Virus record (IMG/VR): IMGVR_UViG_3300046694_000300
Coordinates: 1-28,347 of that record
Strand: one strand, 5' to 3'
Origin: a virus
Length of the DNA stretch: 28,347 bases
The notes under the pieces are model-generated. The model had not been told where the DNA came from. It worked only from the letters and a program-made list of their open reading frames with translations, and searched no databases. Shown here one piece after another: positions 15,204-22,811 of the stretch. The position numbers and the translations under genes were made by a program. How positions within the stretch are numbered: the stretch's first letter is position 1; each line of letters opens with the position of its first letter.

Positions 15204-15833
15204 ATGGAGAAATGGATTCGGGCATACGCCGCACTTGCGCTCATCGCAGTTGCTTCGCTTCTGACTTACGAACTGATTCCTTGGGCGACGGTAAACCGCC
15301 AGGACTGGCCTGCGTGGGTGCAAGCGGTTGGCTCGATTGCAGCGATTGTCGCGGCTTTTTTCTTGGGTGAGCGTCAAGCAGCGAAGGCGCGCAAAGACGC
15401 CATCGACATTGTTCGTATTGAGCTGAGGAACAAGAAAGACGCCATCGTTGAAATCTGCCGTGCTGCAAAGATGCGCAGCGATCTTGTTCGCGACGTTTTT
15501 GTAACGAACTTTCTGCCCATTGGCAGGTATGAGGTCTACGACCATAAACTCATACAGGGCGTCATCGCTGGATTGGAGAGCGCACCAGTTTATGAAATCG
15601 GGAACGCAAAGGCCATAAACGCGTTTCTGGACATTGGACTTCATTGCGGATTGCTGATGCAAACTATTGATCAACTTGACCAAGATGAGGACGTGAGAAC
15701 CGCAATGTTGTTCCCTAGCATGCCATCCCCAAGATTGGTTGTTAGACAGCGTGCCATCGCGGCTCAGTGCGATCGAATCGACGCATTGGTTCAAGCGGTA
15801 TCTGACAACATATTCATCTCTTCTTCGAGCTAG
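15204..15833 (+). CDS. Two-helix membrane protein, antisense moron
   Basis: A plus-strand gene inside the minus-strand early operon. The ATG at 15204 has GAGG 7 bases upstream. The 209-residue product has two membrane helices (about residues 8-27 and 38-56, the second in DWPAWVQAVGSIAAIVAAFF), followed by a cytoplasmic helical domain beginning GERQAAKARKDAIDIVRIEL. The W-P-A-W-V-Q-A-V/I-G-S-I-A-A-I pattern recurs in many uncharacterised bacterial and phage membrane proteins. Its base composition is clearly less GC-rich than the flanking phage genes, a sign of separate origin. A membrane-anchored product expressed against the early operon would suit a lysogenic conversion or exclusion gene, but its function is unknown. 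Confidence 0.75.
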   Translation: MEKWIRAYAALALIAVASLLTYELIPWATVNRQDWPAWVQAVGSIAAIVAAFFLGERQAAKARKDAIDIVRIELRNKKDAIVEICRAAKMRSDLVRDVFVTNFLPIGRYEVYDHKLIQGVIAGLESAPVYEIGNAKAINAFLDIGLHCGLLMQTIDQLDQDEDVRTAMLFPSMPSPRLVVRQRAIAAQCDRIDALVQAVSDNIFISSSS

Positions 15834-15920
15834 ATGACTCCGCGCGCCACCATATTCGAGAAGTAAATAGTGATTGCTATCGCCATGGATGGCTGCGGGT
15901 GCATGGCCCTTGATACTCAT
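15834..15920 (-). pseudogene. Start of a displaced operon gene
   Basis: On the minus strand a GGAGGG site and an ATG (15918-15920), overlapping the TGA of the 15917-16141 gene, start a frame MSIKGHAPAAIHGDSNHYL that continues only as antisense of the plus-strand membrane gene. It looks like the first ~30 codons of a former operon gene cut off by insertion of the plus-strand gene. Confidence 0.35.
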
Positions 15921-16141
15921 GAAGCCCTCCCCGCCAGCACGCGATCAACGAACACCTCACGCTCGGCGTCCGGCACGGCGCTGTACGCCTTCAGCAGGCG
16001 CACCAGGCGCGAATCCTTGCGCATCAGGGCACCATTGCGGCGATCGGCGTCGTCCCGCGCGCGCTCGGCGCCGGCCATGGCCTGCTTGCGGGCGTCCTGC
16101 TGCACTTCCTTGCGGCTCGGGCGGTTGTCGTCGTAGAGCAT
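15917..16141 (-). CDS. Small charged phage protein, 74 aa
   Basis: The start at 16141 is fixed by TGATG overlap with the upstream gene. The 74-residue product (MLYDDNRPSRKEVQQDARKQ) is a highly charged helix rich in Arg, Lys, Asp and Glu, probably a coiled coil. No known family. It lies in the cluster between the SpoU-like gene and the nucleases. Confidence 0.55.
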   Translation of the reverse strand: MLYDDNRPSRKEVQQDARKQAMAGAERARDDADRRNGALMRKDSRLVRLLKAYSAVPDAEREVFVDRVLAGRAS

Positions 16142-16788
16142 CACGCGGCCTCCTTCGCGAATTCCGGCGGCACCGGCTTGCCGCGCCAAGCGCAGAAAGC
16201 CTCGATGTCGTCGCGGTTCAGTGAGCACTTCTCCCCGCCGAAACTCCAGTTGGCGGCTGCTTTACCACCTGGGAATTTGAATGTCACGGTGCTGCCGGAA
16301 GAGCAGCGGCAGGCCCCCGCCAGTCGGAACCCGTCCAAGTTCGCCCAGACGTTGAGGATGGCCGCCCCGGTGAAGTTCGCCTCGAATACCTCGATGAGCG
16401 CCACTTCTGCCGCTTTCCGTGCGCGCCGCTCGACGAACGCCATCTGGCGGCACGTCTCGCTGCAGTAGACGGCGCGGCCGTCGGCGACGGCGCCGTAGAA
16501 ATCTGGATCCTCGCCATCATCTTCGGCGGACTGGCAGACGTCGCTGTCAACCTTGCGGCCGCAGCAGCTGCACTCGAACCACCATCCATGCTCAATGGCT
16601 ACCAGAGGCGGCACGGGGCCCGGCGCATAGGCGTCGAATTCCGGCGATCGCTTGCAGTAGTCGACTTCGTTAAAACCGCAGTCGAGCTCGTTGGCGCCCT
16701 CACGGCGCGCCACGACATTGTGGTGAGCGAACACGATCACGCTGTGGTCACCGCCGTCGTGGACGGTACAAGCTTTCAGCGCTGTCAT
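16141..16788 (-). CDS. Cysteine-rich zinc-finger-like phage protein
   Basis: The ATG at 16788 (MTALKACTVHDGGDHSVIVF) is chosen because GAGG lies upstream and it overlaps the TGA of the SpoU gene. The 215-residue product contains a likely treble-clef or zinc-finger unit: FECSCCGRKVDSDVC near residue 70 and YCSETCRQMAF near residue 107, a spacing seen in FLYWCH/GcrA-like or phage zinc proteins. The C-terminal part is a beta-rich domain (TVTFKFPGG). Function unknown; nucleic-acid or protein contact through the zinc unit is a fair guess. Confidence 0.6.
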   Translation of the reverse strand: MTALKACTVHDGGDHSVIVFAHHNVVARREGANELDCGFNEVDYCKRSPEFDAYAPGPVPPLVAIEHGWWFECSCCGRKVDSDVCQSAEDDGEDPDFYGAVADGRAVYCSETCRQMAFVERRARKAAEVALIEVFEANFTGAAILNVWANLDGFRLAGACRCSSGSTVTFKFPGGKAAANWSFGGEKCSLNRDDIEAFCAWRGKPVPPEFAKEAA

Positions 16789-17264
16789 GACCTCGCTCCT
16801 GCGCGACCGACGGCCGCAAATGGTTGGTGGCCGGCGCGCTGCTCTTTCGCCATGCGGTCGTACAGCACGACATTGACGCAGGCGGCCAGATTCATGCAGC
16901 CCTCGGTCGGGACATAGATCACATCCCGGCACCATGACAGGATATCGGCGCCAAGCGTGCCGTCCTCTGGCCCGAACACGTAGAAGGCGCGGTCTGGGTG
17001 CGTGTATCCGGTCAGCGAGCGCGCGCCCGGCACCAGGTCGACGGCCACAGGCACGCAGTCGAACGGAATGACATTGCGCAGGTCTGCGGTCTGGATCAGC
17101 GGCAGGTGGCGCCAGGCCGACGCGGTGTCGGTTGATGCGCGGCGGAAGCGATCGCCGGACAAGGCCAGCATCGCCGCGCCGTAGCAGCCGGCCGCGCGCA
17201 GTGCGCTGCCGACGTTCGCCGGCGTTTTCGGGTTGTGCAGCCCGATTGCGGAATAACCCCTCAT
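16785..17264 (-). CDS. SpoU/TrmH-type RNA methyltransferase
   Basis: The start at 17264 overlaps the preceding gene's stop (ATGA). The 159-residue protein has the three SpoU motifs: NPKTPANVGSALRAAG (residues 11-26) as motif 1, VFGPEDGTLG (95-104) as motif 2, and IYVPTEGCMNLAACVNVVLY (115-134) as motif 3. The knotted SPOUT fold of such enzymes methylates ribose in tRNA or rRNA using SAM. It is shorter than cellular TrmH and has no RNA-binding extension, as in TrmL-like forms. In this phage it might modify a host or phage-encoded tRNA; a tRNA-Thr gene is present in the late region. Confidence 0.85.
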   Translation of the reverse strand: MRGYSAIGLHNPKTPANVGSALRAAGCYGAAMLALSGDRFRRASTDTASAWRHLPLIQTADLRNVIPFDCVPVAVDLVPGARSLTGYTHPDRAFYVFGPEDGTLGADILSWCRDVIYVPTEGCMNLAACVNVVLYDRMAKEQRAGHQPFAAVGRAGARS

Positions 17265-17698
17265 GGCCGCGCTCCCAGCGCCAGAGCCAAGTCGGCGCGC
17301 TTTGCGGACAGGTCGGCCAGCTTGCAACCGTCCTTCGTGGCGTGGAAGTATTGCAACTGGAGCAGCGGCTGGCCAGCGCGGACGAAGCCGGCGGCGACCA
17401 GGCGCTCCATCGACGGCAGGTCGCGGCGGTTCACCAGGTATTCGTTGCGGCAGCCCCAGTGCAGACGCGGGTGGTGCGGCGTCGCGCCCAGCATGTGGCG
17501 CAGAACGTCCAGATCTTCCGGCTGCAGCGTGGCCGCGCGCTCGGCGAACTGGCAGGCCACGCATTTTCCGTGCTGCTCCAGCTGCTTCGCGAAGGCGGTC
17601 TTTCCGCAGGCGCAGCGCTTCGGGATCAGCACCGGCGGCGCGGATTCGGTGATGTTGACCTGGTGGTGGCGGTCAACTTGGTTCAGGTCGTAGTGCAT
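17261..17698 (-). CDS. Zinc-binding phage protein, 145 aa
   Basis: Start MHYDLNQVDRHHQVNIT with an AAAGG upstream. The protein carries CACGKTAFAKQLEQHGKCVAC (split: CAC near residue 29 and CVAC near residue 47), a possible zinc knuckle, then a helix-turn-helix-like second half (DVLRHMLGATPHHPRLHWG, MERLVAAGFVRAGQPLLQLQ) with winged-helix character. It is the first gene of the minus-strand block after the plus-strand pair and overlaps the SpoU gene by ATGA. Family unknown; nucleic-acid binding is likely. Confidence 0.6.
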   Translation of the reverse strand: MHYDLNQVDRHHQVNITESAPPVLIPKRCACGKTAFAKQLEQHGKCVACQFAERAATLQPEDLDVLRHMLGATPHHPRLHWGCRNEYLVNRRDLPSMERLVAAGFVRAGQPLLQLQYFHATKDGCKLADLSAKRADLALALGARP

Positions 17699-17730
17699 GG
17701 TATATTTGCCTTTCTTATAACGGAGGCGAT

Positions 17731-18144
17731 ATGTTCACGGCTCTTGAAATGTTCGAAAACGAAGCTGGCCGCTGGGAGTGGGTCATCATTTCGATGGAAG
17801 ACAGCGCTATGCGCGGGAAGTTGGGAGTCTCCGCAATTAGCTTCAAAGACAAAGCCGACGCTGAAATAGACGGCAAGCAGCACCTGGAGGCGGAAATTGG
17901 CGCCGATGGCCGGCCGATGCGCTCCAAGGAGGACTTGCGCCACATGATCAAACTCATTGCCTCGGATTGCGCAGACTGCGACGATTCCTATTTCGGGGGC
18001 ATCTACTGGCATGAGCGCGACGAGCTTGGATGCAACTGGAGCGTCTCCACGATCAGCGGCGGGGATTGGTCTGGATGCCTCGACTGCGTTCAGCCTGCGG
18101 CCACGCGCCTTAGGCAAACTTACAATATTGCGGACGAGGGATAG
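17731..18144 (+). CDS. Hypothetical protein, plus-strand moron
   Basis: A plus-strand gene with a strong GGAGG ribosome site 6 bases before ATG. The 137-residue product (MFTALEMFENEAGRWEWVII) is acidic, with a Cys/Asp cluster near the middle (SDCADCDDSYFGG) and a Trp-rich second half; the spaced cysteines could bind metal. Its composition is less GC-rich than its neighbours. It is antisense to the main operon and 45 bases ahead of a second plus-strand gene with a nearly identical GGAGGCGA ribosome site, so they are probably one transcript. Function unknown. Confidence 0.65.
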   Translation: MFTALEMFENEAGRWEWVIISMEDSAMRGKLGVSAISFKDKADAEIDGKQHLEAEIGADGRPMRSKEDLRHMIKLIASDCADCDDSYFGGIYWHERDELGCNWSVSTISGGDWSGCLDCVQPAATRLRQTYNIADEG

Positions 18145-18189
18145 AGTTGTCCCATTTTCAAATTTAATATCCGGCCCTATGGAGGCGAC

Positions 18190-18387
18190 ATGCAACCGAC
18201 GACCAAAGAGGATTGGATCAACTACCTTGCCGGTGTAGAAAAACTTCGTCTGCAGCGAGAGCAAGAGTTGAAGCAATGTATCGCCGAGGGTAAGAGTGAC
18301 CGCAGCATTGAGCAGGCGAGCGCGGCAATCATTCATTGCGCACAGCGAATCGAGTTTGCTAAAAAGGCGATCGCTGAATTCGATTGA
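18190..18387 (+). CDS. Small coiled-coil protein, 65 aa
   Basis: A 65-residue helical product, MQPTTKEDWINYLAGVEKLR, with regular heptad-like hydrophobics (LRLQREQELKQCIAEGK, AAIIHCAQRIEFAKKAIAEF). GGAGG lies 6 bases before the ATG. It follows the previous plus-strand gene and ends 11 bases before the convergent C5-methyltransferase gene. An A/T-rich stretch between the two plus-strand genes could hold a promoter, but no clean one is visible. Function unknown. Confidence 0.65.
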   Translation: MQPTTKEDWINYLAGVEKLRLQREQELKQCIAEGKSDRSIEQASAAIIHCAQRIEFAKKAIAEFD

Positions 18388-18398
18388 CGGCGCAGTAC

Positions 18399-20316
18399 TC
18401 ATGCCACCCTCACAATCTCGTGCTCGTGCGTGAAGTTTGCTGGCAACTTCTCGCCGGTGAGCGCGAAGTGAATGCGGCAGCCGAGCCAGCGGATTTTGTA
18501 GACGCACCAGCTATTGCCCAACGCCTTGTAGCGCGGTCCATCGGCTGCGGCCTGGCAGACCTGCTCCAGCGTCATCACGCCGCCACGCAGCAGGTACTTG
18601 ATCCAATCGCGCTCCAGCTTCTCCATCTTAATCACGCGGCCGTACGGGATAAGCGTGTAATCGTCGGTAAAGGACTGCAGGCGCTCGCACTCGCGCGGCG
18701 TAAGGCGGCGAACAGCCATGCCGGTATTGGCCAGTATGCTGACCTGCGTACCGGCACCACGGCTGCGCCCGGCGGATGCTTCGAGTGTTGCGGCAACGAT
18801 TGGCTGGCCGCGGCCGGTTCCATCCTCGCTGGCGTCGAAGCCCTCGGCTTTCAGGGTATGCGCGATGTCGCCGGTGACGCAAATGGCCAGATTCGGCCCC
18901 AGAGATGAATCGCTGCTATCCGGTTGCTTCCCGTAGCTGCTTGTCTGCGCACCGGCGACTTCTCGCGATCCGATAGTGTGGCAAACAGCCTGCGCTTGAG
19001 GACTAGATGAACCCAGCGCGCCAAAGACTTCGGTGCTGCTAGTGCAATCTTGGCGGGCATCAAAGGCGATGCATGGTGCCCCGCCACTGGCGCGGTCACA
19101 GTTTTGCGTCAGCGTGCCGGTTACTTCTTGGCCCAAGTCGAGGTTCGATCCACGGGCTTGGAAAGCGATTGCCGGTGGTTGGCCACCGTTTGCATGACTG
19201 GCGTCGTGATTGCCGGCGCGGAGGGTCGGAGCCAGGTCGAAACTTGCATCGCCGCCGTAATCCTTCATACTGAAGGCAATGGGGATAAGCAGGCCGGCCT
19301 CAGCGTCCTGTTGTGTGGCGCTGCCCGCCGCCTTGCCACCGGCCTGCAGCGTGCCGGCAATCAGTGTGTCCAGGCCGTCGCCGCGAGGCCGCTCGACGCT
19401 GCGCGCCACCGGCGCCGAGATGTCGGGAGCGTCGACAAAGACACCCCCGAAAGTAGGAATCAGCGTCTCCGTCTCCGCGTCGATGCGAGTCTTCGTCGTC
19501 AAGCAACGCGCAAGTTGCCCCCCCCGCAATTACGTCTACTGGTTGCAATCCACCAGCGCAGTCGAAATCCGTTCCGAGCCCGCCACCGCCTGTAGTGCGC
19601 GAGCTAATTGTTCCGGTAACTTCTTGCCCCGCTTCGCGGCTCGGCGGAGTATCCCGGCGCACGCCGTCGAACTCAAAAAGTACCTCTGCGGGATCGAACC
19701 CCTCTCGAGCACTTGCGACAACGAGCACACGAGCGCGTCGTTGGGCCACGCCGAAATATTGGGCATCAAGGACCCGCCACGCGACTGTTCTTTTGGGACC
19801 ATACACACAACCAGCGTTCGACCATTTGCCCCCTGGTGGTTCGATTGGATCATCTTCGCCGGCAAGGCCAGCAAGGAAGCAGCCGAAGGCATTGTCTTTG
19901 GTGCTGAGTACTCCTGGGACGTTTTCCCAGACGATAACGGCCGGAAGAAGTCCATCTGCAGCGCGGCGCTTGTCGTTTTCATCGGCGATCTCACAAAATA
20001 CAAGGGAAAGGTTGCCGCGCGCATCGTCGAGCGAATTGCGCAGGCCGGCGATGGAGAATGCTTGGCACGGCGTGCCGCCGCAGAGCACATCAACGGTCTG
20101 CACGAAGCCGTCGCGGATTGCGCGGGCGATCTTGGTCATATCGCCCAGGTTCGGCACGTTCGGATAGTGATGCGCCAGCACGGCGCATGCGAATCGATCA
20201 ATCTCGGCTAGCCAGGCGGCGCGCCAGCCAAGCGGATGCCAGGCGACGCTCGCCGCCTCGATGCCACTGCACACGGAGCCGAACATGATATCGGCAGGGA
20301 GCGCGTCACGCTTCAT
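18399..20316 (-). pseudogene. C5-cytosine DNA methyltransferase, frameshifted at a G8 tract
   Basis: Two overlapping frames together make a C5-methyltransferase. The N-terminal frame from 20316 (AGGAG upstream, ATGA overlap) has SVCSGIEAASVAW as motif I, GGTPCQAFSIAG with the catalytic Cys84 (motif IV), ENV (131-133, motif VI) and QRR (192-194, motif VIII). It stays open to 19300 but loses meaning after the run of eight G at 19518-19525. The C-terminal half continues in the other frame, with a long variable target-recognition region, RRLTPRECERLQSF (motif IX) and YKALGNSW (motif X), ending at 18399. Removing one G would join them into about 638 residues. It could be a mutation, sequencing error, phase variation or programmed shift. 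Confidence 0.8.
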
Positions 20317-20654
20317 GCATGAGCTCCTGGTGCGCGGCGCGCAATACGCACTGGTGCCGTGTAAGCGGTGCCGCGGAACGCCGGGCCGGCGATCTGGCCG
20401 ACGTACGGCGCCGGCGGCGCTTCGCCCAGAGCCAGGCGAGCTTCATCGGTGAGGTGGTAAGTGATCCCGGACAGGCGGACGTTGCCGCCGATCATATGAT
20501 CGAAGATTTGGCGGAGTGCCACTTCCAGGCGCGAATCCTCGATGTCGAAGCCGGCGCGCTCGCAGATCTGGTAGAAGGTGCCCGGTCCTTGCTGGAAGGC
20601 GACGAGCAGCGCGTGGGAGCGACTGCCTTTGGCGGGGATGGTGGGATTGCTCAT
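20313..20654 (-). CDS. Small HTH-like phage protein, 113 aa
   Basis: A 113-residue product (MSNPTIPAKGSRSHALLVAF) whose middle, TFYQICERAGFDIEDSRLEV then IFDHMIGGNVRLSGITYHLT, looks like a winged helix. The C-terminal tail is Pro/Ala-rich. It overlaps by ATGA with both the preceding gene and the C5-methyltransferase. Possible DNA-binding accessory protein; family not recognised. Confidence 0.6.
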   Translation of the reverse strand: MSNPTIPAKGSRSHALLVAFQQGPGTFYQICERAGFDIEDSRLEVALRQIFDHMIGGNVRLSGITYHLTDEARLALGEAPPAPYVGQIAGPAFRGTAYTAPVRIARRAPGAHA

Positions 20655-20836
20655 GGGCGGCCACCTGCTTTCGGCGCCAGCTCATCGACGGCGGCGCGGA
20701 GCTTCTGCTCGTTCAGGCGGTGCTTGCTGCGGGCGCGGTCTTTGTCGGCGGCTGGCGCAGCGATCTTGGCCTTGTCGGTATCGCGCCAGTCCTTGGCGGC
20801 CGCTACGACCTTGGTACTGTGGTAGAGGTCCGTCAT
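20651..20836 (-). CDS. Small charged phage protein, 61 aa
   Basis: A 61-residue product (MTDLYHSTKVVAAAKDWRDT) with a Lys/Arg/Asp-rich helical middle. It starts the gene string that leads through the C5-methyltransferase and lies downstream of a 95-base gap that holds a plus-strand terminator. A GAGGC motif lies about 10 bases before the ATG. Function unknown. Confidence 0.55.
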   Translation of the reverse strand: MTDLYHSTKVVAAAKDWRDTDKAKIAAPAADKDRARSKHRLNEQKLRAAVDELAPKAGGRP

Positions 20837-20859
20837 GGATTCGGCCTCGCTTTTTTGTG

Positions 20860-20868
20860 TGGTATCAT
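20860..20868 (+). promoter_or_regulatory. Possible extended -10 promoter of a short antisense RNA
   Basis: TGGTATCAT is an extended -10 (TG-n-TATCAT) on the plus strand; the -35 position holds only TTCGGC. A start near 20875 would give a transcript of about 45 bases ending at the terminator at 20893-20917. Weak on its own. Confidence 0.3.
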
Positions 20869-20892
20869 CGTTGCCTCTGTAGTGGTTGTACG

Positions 20893-20917
20893 AAGCCGGC
20901 CTGGACGCCGGCTTTTT
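20893..20917 (+). terminator. Intrinsic terminator on the plus strand in an early-operon gap
   Basis: AAGCCGGC and GCCGGCTT (20893-20900, 20907-20914) form an 8-bp stem with a 6-base loop followed by TTTTT on the plus strand. The minus strand lacks a T run after the hairpin, so the orientation opposes the surrounding genes. Confidence 0.7.
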
Positions 20918-20931
20918 CTTGCTTGCTTGAT

Positions 20932-21174
20932 TCAGTGCTGCAGCGCCGCGCGGTCGCGGATCTCGGCGACGCCGATCCCGAAGTGCTCGTGGATGTGCAA
21001 GATGTAGGTCGGGCCCAGCGGCAGGCGGCCCTTGCGCAGCTTGCTGATGACTGGCGGCGCGACGTTCATCTCGCGCGCCAGGGCGGCATCGTTCTTCAGG
21101 CGGTGCTCGCCGATCAGGAAGTCGAGCAGCTTGGCGACGCTGCCTGGTTCGGGTACTGCGGTTGCTGCTGACAT
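20932..21174 (-). CDS. Small HTH (XRE-like) regulator, 80 aa
   Basis: The 80-residue protein has the Cro/CI-type helix-turn-helix, DAALAREMNVAPPVISKLRK (about residues 29-48), followed by GRLPLGPTYILHIHEHFG. AAGGAG lies 7 bases before the ATG. Position between SPFH and the early operon, with a plus-strand terminator just beyond its stop, recalls the place of CII in lambdoid phages; a CII role is only a guess. It could also be an autoregulated early repressor. Confidence 0.75.
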   Translation of the reverse strand: MSAATAVPEPGSVAKLLDFLIGEHRLKNDAALAREMNVAPPVISKLRKGRLPLGPTYILHIHEHFGIGVAEIRDRAALQH

Positions 21175-21204
21175 TTTTAGCTCCTTGAGTTCTGGCGTTG
21201 GCAG

Positions 21205-22089
21205 TTATTTCGCGTTCAAGAACGGAATCGGCGCGGAGCCATACATCGTGGTCGGCAGTACCCCGTCCCAGCGGTTCGCCTTCGTTTGCTCTACCTCGAT
21301 ACGGCGCAGTTCCAGCACATCCTTGTTCTGCGCCAGGGCCGCGTTCTGCACACGCAGCGCCTCTGCCTGAGCCTTCGCTACCGTAAGGTTCGCGTAGGCC
21401 TCGCCGTCCGCCTTCGCCGACAGCGCCTTTGCTTCGGCCTCGGCGACCGCGACCTTCTGCTTCTGCTCGGACTCGACGGTCTTGAGCTTGTTCTCGGCGC
21501 CCAGGCGCAGCTGCTCTTGCGTGACCTTTTCGTTGATGGCTTTCATGTAGCTGTCGCCGAAGGAGAAGTTGCGCATGTCGATGTTGATCACGCTGGCGCC
21601 GTACAGGGCCAGCTTCTGGCGCAGCGCGGCGCTGATGTCGCCCGATACCTGGGAGCGCTTGCTGATCAGGTCCGGCGCCGTGTAGCGCGCGGTCACGGCC
21701 TTGAACACTTCAGCGGCGGCTGTCTGCACGTAGCTGGACAGGTTGCCATCGTGGCTATACTTCTCGTAGACCTCCGAAACTCGGTCGGTGGCGATGCTGT
21801 AGCGGACCGTCATGCTGACCTTGACCGGCTGCGTGTCGGCGGTGCTGCCGTCAGCGTTCTCGATGCTCGCTTCCTCGGCACGGATGCTGAAGATGGAGAG
21901 CTTCTGCCACGGCGGCACGAACGCGAGGCCCTCCTGTTCGACACCCTTGATGGCGCCAAACTGCGTTACCACGCCGCGCGAGCCGGTCGGCACGGACTTG
22001 AGCGGCCAGTACGAGAGGACGAGGATTGCGGCCACGACGCCGATGATGATGTTGCGGATCTGCTTGCTCGACAGGTTGGGGATATTCAC
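21205..22089 (-). CDS. Phage-encoded SPFH/prohibitin-like membrane protein
   Basis: A 294-residue protein with an N-terminal membrane helix (residues 12-29, NIIIGVVAAILVLSYWPL) followed by an SPFH domain: VPTGSRGVVTQFGAI, GLAFVPPW, then a DVSGDISAAL-type middle and INIDMRNFSFGDSYMKAI. The C-terminal part is a long alanine-rich coiled coil (QEQLRLGAENKLKTVESEQ, VAVAEAEAKALSAKADGEAY). SPFH proteins form large membrane rings and, in E. coli, HflK/HflC control FtsH, which degrades the lambda CII protein. A phage copy in the early region might modulate host FtsH or the membrane. GGAGAA lies upstream of the ATG. Identification of the domain is firm; the role is not. Confidence 0.85.
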   Translation of the reverse strand: MNIPNLSSKQIRNIIIGVVAAILVLSYWPLKSVPTGSRGVVTQFGAIKGVEQEGLAFVPPWQKLSIFSIRAEEASIENADGSTADTQPVKVSMTVRYSIATDRVSEVYEKYSHDGNLSSYVQTAAAEVFKAVTARYTAPDLISKRSQVSGDISAALRQKLALYGASVINIDMRNFSFGDSYMKAINEKVTQEQLRLGAENKLKTVESEQKQKVAVAEAEAKALSAKADGEAYANLTVAKAQAEALRVQNAALAQNKDVLELRRIEVEQTKANRWDGVLPTTMYGSAPIPFLNAK

Positions 22090-22152
22090 TGGGTTCTCCG
22101 TTGGTTTTCATTTGCCGCGCTGGACGGGGCGCGGCTGCCCGGTCTTGCGGTG

Positions 22153-22800
22153 TTACGGTGATGTGCCGGTGGTTGGTGCTCCGGTGTCGATGGCCAGGCC
22201 GCCGGTGGTGAAACCGCGCTCGACGCATGCCCGGCGTGCGGCCTGCATCAGCGGCGAGAACTCGGCCGTCGGCGACGGATAAGCTTCGCGCTTCTCTTCC
22301 GGCAGCGACCAGTAATGATCGACCGTGCACAGCAGCGTGCGGATGATGTCGACGGGATCTTCCATGTACTGCGGACCGCCTGGCGCCGCATCCAGCATCG
22401 CGACGATATCGACGGCCACCTTCCCGGCAGTGACGGGGTCGATGGCGGTGGTGCTGGCCAGGTGCTGGCAGACGCGGCGCGCCAGGTCCATCTTAGCGGC
22501 GTGCGCCGGCGCCAGACTGCTCATGCGCGCGACTTCCATCGTGCTGTAGATGCGCTCGCCCTGATGGCGGTGCGCGACGCCCGCCAGCTCCTCGTCTGTG
22601 GCAGTCGAGAGCGGTGGAACTGGCGCTTCGGTCAGCGGCGGCAGCGGCACGCCAGTGGTCATCACGTAGTGCAGCGCGCCGGCGGCCAGGTGCGACAGCG
22701 TGACCGGCTCGCCGGAAAGGCAAGCGGCCTTCAGCACGTCGCGCAGCTCGGGCAGGCCGATATCGGTTATCACCTGCGCGGCGTTATTCTGGTTTTCCAT
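22153..22800 (-). CDS. Hypothetical early phage protein, 215 aa
   Basis: The start at 22800 (MENQNNAAQVITDIGLPELR) has GGAG 8 bases upstream; the longer frame overlaps the antirepressor. The product is mostly helical, with a Pro-rich spacer (PLPPLTEAPVPPL) and RGFTTGGLAIDTGAP near the end. No catalytic or zinc motifs are visible. Family not recognised. It sits between the antirepressor and the SPFH gene, all in one direction. Confidence 0.6.
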   Translation of the reverse strand: MENQNNAAQVITDIGLPELRDVLKAACLSGEPVTLSHLAAGALHYVMTTGVPLPPLTEAPVPPLSTATDEELAGVAHRHQGERIYSTMEVARMSSLAPAHAAKMDLARRVCQHLASTTAIDPVTAGKVAVDIVAMLDAAPGGPQYMEDPVDIIRTLLCTVDHYWSLPEEKREAYPSPTAEFSPLMQAARRACVERGFTTGGLAIDTGAPTTGTSP

Positions 22801-22811
22801 TCGTATCTCCG

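Noticed and set aside
15144-15920. 258-codon minus-strand frame
   Set aside because: Most of it is antisense to the plus-strand membrane protein, whose two helices and composition are convincing; only its first ~30 codons look like a former gene.
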